From: Cochliopodium minus
Taxonomy: Eukaryota; Discosea; Himatismenida; Cochliopodiidae
Direction: 5' to 3'
Length of the DNA stretch: 23,094 nt
Assembly (NCBI GenBank): GCA_024220525.1
Contig: JAMYWO010000214.1
Span: 47,946-71,039, forward strand
In this document: positions 10,076 to 19,801 of the stretch, one piece after another
How positions within the stretch are numbered: the stretch's first letter is position 1
How the letters are laid out: every line of letters starts with the position of its first letter
Translations under genes and position numbers: made by a program
The notes under the pieces: generated by a model
The model's database searches: none
What the model was told of the DNA's origin: nothing
The model's input: the letters and a program-made list of their open reading frames with translations, nothing else

Positions 10076-13000
10076 ATGAGTGATATGATTGTATACAATG
10101 TGATCAATAAACTATGCTATGGTATACAATCACTCAGAGATTTCTTTATAAAGCATAAGGATCTCGAAAATATTGATAAATCAGAAAAAACATTCCTACA
10201 ATTTCTCCAGGATACAATAATATGCTTCCATGATAAAGATAAGATCCTCAATATCAATAATATGGCGATAGAAAATATCACAAAAGATTCAATGAACAAT
10301 ATTATGAGGAAGATAATAAAAGAATCAAGGAGAGAAGAAAATATAATGGGAAATGGATACAGAAAGAATTATAATTGTGAGAATATCAAAAAAAAAAAAA
10401 ATTATTAAAATTTATAAATATATTTATTCATATTTATTCATATTTAAGCATTGGAAATATCTTTTCCTAATACTGTGAATAATTTGCTTACTTCCAAGAA
10501 TTGGGAAACATTGTTGTCTATCATTGGAAACAAAATGATGAGTGAAATAATTTCCAAAAGCATGATTTTTGTAAAACTGACTGCCAACAACTATTTGCAG
10601 GTGACAGGAGTCTCCATATTTTCCCTACAAGAAAGAAGCAAAGCCAAGTTTGTCAAAAGGTTCGATTCGATGGTGTTTTATGGGAACTACACCACTTTTG
10701 GATATGGTTTGTATGGCGAGCACATGCTTTCTAAATTTGAAATATCTAACAGGGCTGCAAGTAAATTGTTGAGACACATTTTTGTTGTGAGTAGAGAAGA
10801 TGAAATGTTGACACCAAAACAAAGTTTTAACAAGAACAATGTGAAAAAAAGCAATGTGAAGAAAAACAATGTAAACAAAATTTTCCAAGAAAAGAATAAA
10901 GTACGAGAAATTAGAAATTATTTAAACAACCAAGCTCCAAAAAATCAAAATGAGAACCAAGAAAATAATATGAATATTCAAGTCAGACAAATACAAGAAA
11001 AAAGGAGCAGGGACGTTAACAAAAACGATGCAAACGAAAAACCCCAAGAAAAAAGAGTTCGAAATACCGAAAACAATGTGAACAAACATGATGTAGAGAA
11101 TAAAGAAGATCAAGTACCAAACGACAAAAAAAATGATGAAAAAAAACCCAAAAAGAAGAAAAAGAAGAAAAAGAAAAAGGAGAGAATCAGATTGCCTGGA
11201 TCTCTTACCACACTCGTCCCTATCTTCAAAATGCTGATCCGAAAACACAAACAGATGAACTACAAGTACTTATTGAACCGAATTTGTCCTATTCCTTCCC
11301 ATTTGGTAGAACAGGATCCCAACCAGAAGAGCTCTACTTTCATCATCAAAAAAGAGTTTACTGTTCCAGAGTTGATTAACGAAACTGTCCCTACTTTTAA
11401 GGTTTGGATCTTTTTGTTGAGGGTTTGCGACAAGTTATTTCCGAGAAAAATATTTTTCGGTAACAAGTATAATCTAACTCTGTTTCAAAGAGGTATCATA
11501 TTTTTAATTTTTTTTTTAATTTGTTTTAAAATTCTTAAAAATTATTTTATTTTTAAACTTTTTAGTTTTTTTTTAATTTTTTTAAATTTTGTTTTTTCGT
11601 TTTTTTGAAAAACTGTTTTAGCATTGAAACTTCTTCTTAATCTCAGAAGATTTGAAAAGTTTCCAATCCTTAGTTTCATCCAAAGATTCAAAACAGAGAA
11701 GATGCATTTTCTCTTACTTTCTTACCCTGATAAACTCAAAACACATTTCGTTCAAAGAAGAAATATGTGTAAGAAGTTCTTCTCCTGGGTCTTCAAAGAC
11801 GTCGTCTGTCCTCTCATCAAATTCAACTTTTATGTCACTGAGAAAGTTCATCAGAAGCACAAAATGTTTTTCTTTAGGAAGGTGGTCTGGGAGAAGCTGA
11901 CAGAATTGAGTTTATTGACTTATCAAAAGGAACCAACAAAGTTATTAAAGAAAATAGAAATAAGTAAATTTTTTTTTTGAATAATTTTTTGAATAATTTT
12001 TTTGAATTTTAATAAATTTATTTTTTGAATTTTTTGAATTTTTTTATGAATTTTTTTATTTTGAAAGGAAATCAGTTTGAGGGAAAACAAACCAAAAGTA
12101 ATTATTTTTTTATTATTTGTTTTTATATTTTATTTTTTGTTAGGTTCTCTAAAATATCCTTCTTTGAGATTTCTTCCTAAAGAGAAAGGTGTTCGTCCCA
12201 TCATGAATCTTAAAATGCAAAATGCAAAAATGAGGGAAACTCTCTCTGCGCTCTACTTTGAGAAAGATAGACAACCTCACTTACTGGGGTAAATTTTTAA
12301 AATTTTTTCATTTTATTTTATAATTTTTGTTAATTTTTATTTTATCATTGTTTTTTCTTTTAAAATATTTTTATTATTTATTCTTTTATTTATTATTTTT
12401 ATTTGATTTTAGATCAAGTGTATTTAATTTTGAGCAAATATACCAAAAATATCTCAACTTTGTTTCAGAAATGAAACAATTCTGCCAAAATTACAACATC
12501 CAAAAAGGAGTAGAAAGCCTCAAATTCTACTTTGTCTGCGTGGACATCACCAAAGCCTTTGACACCATACAACAGAAGAAAATGTACGAAATCATCGAGA
12601 AGATGCTGAAAGAAGAACAATACATCGTCCACGAATACGTCGTCACTTCTCCTTCAATCGGAAAAATAAAAAATCAATTCCGCAAAATCTCCTACAGCGC
12701 GGAATTACCTGAACAGTTCCCTGATTTGGCATTGAAGTTTTCCAACGACAATCCTGTCAAGAACTCTGCCTTTGTCGATAAAGTTTTCCATTCCAGCTGT
12801 AATAGGGAGACCATCTTGAAGAACTTGAAGGAACAAATTTTTAGTAACATTGTAAAGTGTGGATCTGAGTATTTTGTACAATGCAACGGGATACCTCAAG
12901 TATTGCTTTATATTTTTATTTTATTTTATTTCGATTTATATTTAATTATTTTCTGAATTGTAATTATTTTTTTTTTGTCAACTTTTTTTTTGTAGGGTTC

Positions 13001-15143
13001 CATTTTGTCTTCTTTGCTTTGTAGTCTTTATTTTGGTGACATGGAGCGAAAACATCTCGGTTTCTTGCACACCTCTTGTGCTATATCTCCTCCAACCTCA
13101 CAAATGAATTCTCAAAACAAAACACAAATCAAAATAGGTAAATATCATAACATTTAACCTGATTATTTTAATATTCTATTTATTTTAATTAATTTTTTGA
13201 ATCATTTATTTATTTATTTATTTATTTTTTTGATTTATTAATTTTTTGAATTAATTTTCATTATTTATTATTTGTTTTTTACTCAATTATTATTTCCAAA
13301 ATTTATTTTTTTATTTTAAAATATTTTTAAAATTTTATTTATTAATTTATTCTCTTTTTTAAATAATTTTTTGTATCATTTATTTATTTTTTTTTTGATT
13401 TATTATTTTTTATTCTAAAATTTTATTTTATTTTTTATTTTTAAATATATATTGATTTTTTATTTCATTTAAAATATCAAATAAAGATTAAATTTCAAAA
13501 AAATATTATTTCATTTTATTTTAATCAATTTTTTAATATCTTTAGATGAAAGATATATAGACAGTAACAGCAACAGCAACGAGAACATAAAAACATCGCA
13601 ACTTCCACCAGTAGGGCTACTAATGAGATTCACCGACGATTTTTTTTACATAACCAACTCCAAAGAAAGTGCCTTTTCGTTTCTCAAGTTTATGGACAAC
13701 GAGAACAACGACTACAACTTCAAAATCAACACCCTCAAGACTAAAATCAATTTTGACTGCCATTTGAGTCCTGAGAAGATTGTGAGGGCTTCTCAGGACA
13801 ACTTGGTTGCTTGGTGTGGTTACCTGTTTGATTGTGACACTCTCGAAGTTTATGCAGATTATTCCAAAAGTTTATCTGCTCGTAAAATATTAATTAATAT
13901 ATTTTTTTTTATTTTTATTTTTTAAACATTTTTTTAAATATTTTTATTATTATTATTTTTTATTTTTATTATTTTTTATTTATTTTTTAATATTTTTATT
14001 ATGAACAGTTTTATTAATATCTTTTTACTTTTGAATTTTTTTTTACTTAATTAGAGATGTTCAAAACTGTAGAAAAAAATATTGTTATATTATAAATTAA
14101 TATCCACTAACAAAGTTGTAAATTTTGGACAAGTCTAACAATATATTTACTTTTATTTCTTGAATATTTTATTATTATTTATTATTTTTAATTTTTTATT
14201 ATTTATTTTTTATTTGTTATTCTGATTTTTTTAATTTTGATTTTATTATGATTTTTTTGATTTTTAAAAGCTATTTATAATGCAATGACTATTGAGAGGG
14301 AAATCCATCCAGGTCTTAGTTTAAAGGACAAAATGAAAGCGCTCATCCAACCCAGGTGTTTCCCCATTATCTTCGACGGAAACATAAACTCCAAAAAAGT
14401 TGTTCTCATAAACATCTATCAAAGTATAATACAAACAATTTTTTTTTATTTTTTATTTTTTTGTTTTTTTGTTTTTTATTTTTTATTTTTTTTATTTTTT
14501 TTATTTTTTATTTAAAATTAATATTTTTTTTTTGTTTTTATTATTTTTATTATTTTTTAGTTTTCTTGTTTTGTGCTTTAAAGTATCATTGCATTGTAAA
14601 AACACTCAAAAAGAAAAAGAACGAAGAACATTTTTTGTTGACAGTGATCGAAGAACTCATCGTTTATTGCAACTCCCTCATCCTTTCCCGCATCAACTCT
14701 TTGGTTCTCAGAAAGATCAAACCCATTTTAAAAAGAGAATTTAATTTTGAGGAAATCAAGTATCTAGCTCTCAGTGCATTTATTCATGTCTTAAAGAAAA
14801 AACAAACAAGTAAACATTTTTTTTTAAAAATAAATTTGATTTTTTGTTTTGTTTTTATTTTTTTCGAAAAAATTTTGGTTTTATTCTATTTTTAATTTAT
14901 TATTTTGTTTATATTATTTTTATTTTAATTTATTATTTTGTTTATTTTGGTGTTTATTTTTATTTTTGTATTGGTTTAATTTGTTCATTTTTGTTTTGTT
15001 TATTTTGTTTTTGGGCAGGATACAATTCACTATTGATCTCTTTGTACCAAAAGATCCCTATTTTGAACAATCAAGATATTTTTTTGATGGATCTTGCCAC
15101 AAACAGTCCAAGAAACAAAATTTTTGAGGAATTTATTTATTAA
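10076..15143 (+). CDS. TERT: Telomerase reverse transcriptase (TERT)
   Basis: Eleven exons: 10076-10376, 10449-11492, 11622-11963, 12068-12097, 12144-12288, 12413-12899, 12996-13137, 13546-13881, 14271-14423, 14561-14809 and 15019-15143 (3354 nt, 1117 aa). A TAA sits directly before the start ATG. Parts in order: TEN-like domain (to about 215; NSLEISFPNTV); a charged Asn/Lys linker with a poly-Lys run near 335-345; CP motif (YKYLLNRICPIP, about 377); QFP region (FFGNKYNLTLFQR); T motif (FNFYVTEKVHQKHKMFFFRK, about 517); motif 1 (LRFLPKEKGVRPIMNL); motif A (FVCVDITKAFDTI, Asp665); B' (GIPQGSILSSLLC); C (LLMRFTDDFFYIT, Asp861-862); D (NTLKTKINF); E (WCGYLFD); and a C-terminal extension with INIYQ. 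All three catalytic aspartates are present. T, CP and QFP separate it from retroelement reverse transcriptases. It should extend telomeres by copying the telomerase RNA, which is not in the window. Confidence 0.95.
13204..13227 (+). repeat. (ATTT)n microsatellite
   Basis: About six ATTT units in the intron at 13138-13545 of TERT. Confidence 0.85.
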
Positions 15144-15368
15144 ATATCAAATCTAATTCTATTATATAAAATATTTTTTTGAGGATATTAAATTTTCAAA
15201 AGATAAAATTGTCCAGATATCCATAATTGTGTCTAAATTATAAAAAAAATAAGCCGAATTTACAAATTTTATACTGTAAAAAAAAATATAAAAAAAAAAA
15301 ATAACGATATTTTTTTCTAATATTGTTTACAAATACAATCAATAAACATTCCATCCTTTGAAAGATAA

Positions 15369-16682
15369 ATGAGGAAATTTTCCAATTTAGGATGGAGAAT
15401 GAAATTATTGATCTTCTTCGGTCTCTTTCTGATATTCCTTTTCCTTTTCATCCTCTATCTGGAAAATCAAGGTGAAAATATTCACCACAACAGAATGAGA
15501 CAACAGAAGGAAGGCCATTGGGGCTTTCCTACCTCCACCATCGATTGGTGCGAGCCAAATTACAATCAGAGCTTCTATATCGCAGAATTTTTTAATTCTC
15601 TATCTTCTATACCGTATCTCTTATCTTCCATCATTGGATTGATCATCTCATTTAAATATTCCTTTGAAATAAGATGGTAAAAATAAAAATAAAAAAAAAA
15701 GAAAAAATAAAAATCAAATACACTATTAAATTTCAGATATTTTTTGCGATATATCGAAATGATTTTCAATTTAGTTATTATAACCTATTTAATCTCTCCA
15801 TTTTAAAGGATGATAGTGCATTTGTTGATTTTTGTGATGGGAATAAGCTCTACGATGTTTCATGCAACTTTGGACAGGAGCTTCCAAGTGATGGTAAGAA
15901 ATAAAATATAATTTCCTCCGCCAAATTCGAAATTTAAAAGAAATATTGAATTAATACATATTAATATTAATATTTAAAAATACAACATTTAATAATTAAT
16001 TTCTAGATGTATTAATATTGATTAAAACTTCAAAAAAAATAATAATATAGGTTGAATTAACTGCCATAAACATAGTGCTGATGTGTATTTACATATCTTT
16101 GGCACTTGAAAACGATCAATTCAGCAGAAAACCACTGATATACATTCTAACACTAATCCTCCTTCTGACATACTCTATCTACTTTCTATTCTTCGACAAC
16201 CCAGCAGTGTTTCAATCCATTTTTTCGTTATTGACGATTTATGTCATTTTGAGATCGTTGAGGGACTACGTGAGACCTACCACACACTTTACCGCCAAAT
16301 TGCTGATAGAGTTGGGGTTTTTTTGTTTTGTTTTGGCTGTCTTTTGTTGGATCCTTGAGCCCATTTATTGTTTTAGATATGTATGTTTTTTTAATATATT
16401 TTTTAATTGTTAAAATTTTTTTAAATTAAAGGGTTATCTTCAATTTCATTCAATTTGGTAAATAATCAACAAAATTTTTTTAATCAAATAGTTTTTTTCA
16501 TTAAAAAGTTATATATTTTAATTTTATTTTTTAGGCATATTTTCTCTGATTTAGGAATTTACTTCTTCATTCTTTACAGTCAATTCCGAAGGCTTGGAAA
16601 GTTACAGAGAAAGCCAAAATTGAAGATCTTCTCGCACTTCCTTTATCCTGTAGTGATTTCTCCCAAGCAATACATATTATGA
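15369..16682 (+). CDS. Alkaline ceramidase-like membrane hydrolase
   Basis: Five exons: 15369-15676, 15809-15893, 16051-16380, 16432-16457 and 16535-16682 (897 nt, 298 aa). A TAA lies directly before the start ATG. The family signature is near the N-terminus: GHWGFPTSTIDWCEPNY, then YIAEFFNSLSS, with the Asp, Trp, Glu, Asn and Glu that bind calcium in human ACER3. Several hydrophobic segments follow, the first at about residues 12-30. The metal site is visible as SSTMFH (Ser-x3-His) and, near the end, FHSIWH (His-x3-His). The enzymes cleave ceramide to sphingosine and a fatty acid in ER or Golgi membranes. One oddity: eleven residues after the first metal His, where the family has Asp (LLDEL), this reads VMVEL, across the exon 2/3 junction. 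A 26-nt micro-exon carries the first His of the His-x3-His pair. Confidence 0.9.
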
Positions 16683-16943
16683 AAGGAGAAAAGAAATTAT
16701 TATTTGTATGAGTGTATATTGTGTCAAAATTATATTTTTTTTTAATTAAAGTTTTATTTAAAAGTTATTTCTAACTTTTTTTAAATAAAAATAACAAAAG
16801 TTAAGTAATAAATACAACTTTAAATTTTTGAGTTTTTTTTAAAACTACTTTTATTTTCTTTTTAAAGGATCATTTTCAATCTTTATAAGCATTCTTCGAA
16901 CAAAAAAAAAATAAAAAAAAGTCAGAAAAAAATAAATAGGATT

Positions 16944-19478
16944 ATGTTAATTTCTTCAAATCAATATGCTGCAAATTCATTGACTTGGATTAAAAATTTC
17001 ACCTTTGGACAATTAGTGGCACCAGGTATATTAAAGATATTTATTCCAAAATACCTTTATTTATCATTCCTTCAATCTATCTATAGAGGCACGTAATGCA
17101 CATCTTATCTTCATCTATAACAAAGAAATGTATGTGTATGGTGGAAGAACAGAAACCACAAGACCCAATGATTTATGGTGTTATAATTTTGGTAAGATAT
17201 CTCCTCAAATATAATTATATAAGTCTTTTAATTGAATTATAATATGACAATACCTAAAATATATTTGAAATTTTTTATAAAAACATTAAAAACCAATAAT
17301 CACATCGAAATTATAACAAATAAATGTTTTTTGTAAAAAGGATTGATAAATAATCAACATACAAATGATAATTTGGATACCATTGATTAATAATATACAA
17401 TCTTATGTTTGAGATTTCAAAAACAATTAAAATAATCAAAAATTTTTAAGAAAAATCCATATTAAAATTAGCACATAAAGTATTAAAAAGTTTTTAAAGT
17501 GTTTGTTATATGATGATTTAATTCATTTTTTTTTAAAATAATTTTAAATCAAGATAATTGGTTTTTTTAAATAATTTTTTAAATTTTAAAATTTTTTTAA
17601 TGAAGAAAAAAAAACATGGAGAGTGGTGGAAAAATTAAGCGTTACAGGACCCAAAAACAGAAGTGGATGCACTTTTTCATTGGTAAAAGACGATTTATAT
17701 GTGTTTGGAGGAGTGGATGAGGCTGGTACCCCTCTTAATATTCTCTCCAAATATGATCTCATAAATAAAAAATGGGAGGAAATTAATCCTCTGGGTGAAA
17801 AACCTCCTGCTGTAAATTTTTTTTTTGAATTTTATTTTTGAATTTTTTAAACAGATTTTTTTTTTTTTTTTTCTTTTTTATTGAAAAAAAGGTTCATTCA
17901 TCAACATCATGTAAAAAAAATATTTTTTTAATTTATGTTTATTTTTTTGTTTATTTTTAATAATTTAGTTAATTGATGTTTTTCATTTATATTATTTATT
18001 TATTTTTAATAATTACATTTAACATTATTTTTTATTTATAAAATTTTATTAATTTGTTAATATTTTTTTTATTTTTAAATTTTATTTTTTACGTTCATTT
18101 TGAAATTCATTTATTTATTTTGTTAGGGTACCATAAAGGAAACATATTTGTTTTTGGAGGATTGACCAAGCAAATGAAAACAATGATAGGAGCAGAATGT
18201 ATGAAAGATTTATACAAGTACAACATCAAAAACAACGAATGGCAAAAGATCCACACTTTGGGTGATTTCCCAATTCCTGTTTTTGGGTAAATAAAAATTA
18301 AAAAAATTAAAAAATAAAAATTTTCAATTAAAAAATAAAAAATAAAAAATAAAATATTAAAAAAATTGAAAAAAATAAAAAAAATATTACAAAAAATAAA
18401 AAATAAAAAATAAAAATAGTTGAATTAAATATGAGATTTACAATAAAAAATTGTTTGTAGAGTTACTTCAGTTTTGAGAGATAATAAAGCATTTATTTTT
18501 GGAGGATCCCAAACTAGTGAAGTTAATTACAACCAATTTCATGTTTTTGATTGTGGTATATAAAAAAATAATTTTTTATTTGATTTTAATTCAATTTAAA
18601 TATTTTTTTTAACCAATAAATTTAAATTTTTGATTAAAATTTTGTTTTTAAAATTAAAGTTTTTTTGAAATTTAATTTTAATTTTTTTTATTTTTTTTTT
18701 TATAAATTTTTTTTTATTTTATTTTTTTAATAGATACAATGAACTGGGAAAAAGTAAACTATGACACTAAAAACGGAATAATTCCACCCTGCTTAAGCGG
18801 ACACTCCTCCCTCTTACTTTACAACGACTACATGTTGGTAAATTGTGGGTGGTCTAATGGAAACTGCTCTGCCGCTTCGTACTGTTATGACTTTAAGAAT
18901 AACGTTTGGTCGAAGCTTGAAACTACTGGTGATTTGGAGAAGAGAGATAGTTGTCGTTCTGTTGTTTACAATAATGTTGTTTATATTTTTGCTGGTTGGA
19001 ATGGTTTTTCAAGTAAAAAAAATTTCATTTTTATTTATTTTTTATTCATTTTTTATTTTTTTATTTTTATAGTATTTTAAAAAGTATTATCTTTTTATTT
19101 TTTTTCAAATTTTTTTATATTATTTTTAAATTTTTTAAATTTTTATTTTTTTTTATTGTTTATAATTATTTTCTTTATTTTTTATTTTTATTTTTTTTAT
19201 TTCAATATCAATTTATTTATTTTTTAAAAGTTTTTTTATAATTTATTTATTAACGATTAATTGTAAAATTCTTTTACTTAGGACTGGACTCACTTGTCTA
19301 CCTTGATTTAAAAACTCATTTTTTAAAGCAAAAATGGTCAATAGAAACCCATTCTTTCTTCCCTCCCCATATCCGTGACTGTGTAGTTTTACTTCACTCT
19401 ATTCACAAAGCAAAGGACTCTACCCTCAATACCTTGCCTAAAGTCATTTTAAGACACATCATTCGATTCATTCTTTGA
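16944..19478 (+). CDS. Kelch-repeat beta-propeller protein
   Basis: Eight exons: 16944-17025, 17087-17191, 17606-17811, 17892-17910, 18127-18286, 18461-18555, 18734-19012 and 19282-19478 (1143 nt, 380 aa). Six kelch-like blades are seen, several with the diagnostic double Gly and later Trp: MYVYGGRTE, LYVFGGVDE..KKWEEI, IFVFGGLTK..NEWQKI, AFIFGGSQT..MNWEKV, MLVNCGWSN..NVWSKL and VYIFAGWNG..KQKW. Such propellers bind partner proteins; no BTB, F-box or Rab-type domain precedes them. The protein ends in LNTLPKVILRHIIRFIL, a short amphipathic Leu-Pro-led helix slightly like the first helix of an F-box; that likeness is weak. Exon 4 is a 19-nt micro-exon (VHSSTS) that restores the usual His-Ser before the third blade. 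The start ATG is the first in frame in exon 1, but a short extra 5' exon cannot be excluded. Confidence 0.88.
17892..17910 (+). other. 19-nt micro-exon of the kelch gene
   Basis: Flanked by AAAG and GTAAAA, it encodes VHSSTS plus one base of the next codon. It joins exon 3 in phase 0 and exon 5 in phase 1. Without it exon 3 and exon 5 do not stay in frame, and the HS motif expected ahead of the blade is missing. Confidence 0.75.
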
Positions 19479-19801
19479 CAAAATATTTATTCAAAAATTT
19501 TGGAATTAAAATAATTTCTATAACTATTTTAAAAAAACATTTTTGATTATTTTAAAATTTTCTTTGATTTTATTTAAAAAAAAAAATTTTTCCATTTTTG
19601 TTTTTTTTTTTTTTTATTTTTAAAAAAACTTTTTCTGTTTAAATTTATCGAAAATTTTTAATTCTTTTCCAAGACAAGAAGTGAAATAATGATTTCTTTG
19701 ATTTTTTGCACTTTAAAAAATGAGAAATTAACAAGAAAATAAATTTCAATCAAATCATTTTTGAACATTAAAAAAAAAAAAATAAAAAATAAAAAAAAAA
19801 A
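19479..19801 (+). promoter_or_regulatory. Spacer between kelch and nucleotidyltransferase-DHH genes
   Basis: These 323 bp hold the 3' end of the kelch transcript and the promoter of the next gene. The left half is T-rich. The last 34 bp before the ATG are almost pure A, an A-rich leader like those before other start codons here. A minus-strand frame through this stretch is low-complexity Phe/Ile and is not a gene. Confidence 0.5.

Noticed and set aside
12413-13881. Reverse transcriptase core as a LINE or other retroelement
   Set aside because: The T, CP, QFP and E motifs, the TEN-like start and the spliced structure identify TERT; no endonuclease, terminal repeats or target duplications are seen.
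14003-14150. Possible structured RNA in a TERT intron
   Set aside because: A 9-bp AT-only inverted repeat (14079-14087 and 14136-14144) is expected by chance, and no snoRNA boxes were found.
15677-15808. Coding use of the stretch reading YFLRYIEM in the ceramidase
   Set aside because: Joining it gives a stop at the junction, while splicing 15676 to 15809 gives a clean WMIVHLLIFVMG segment leading to the Ser-x3-His motif.
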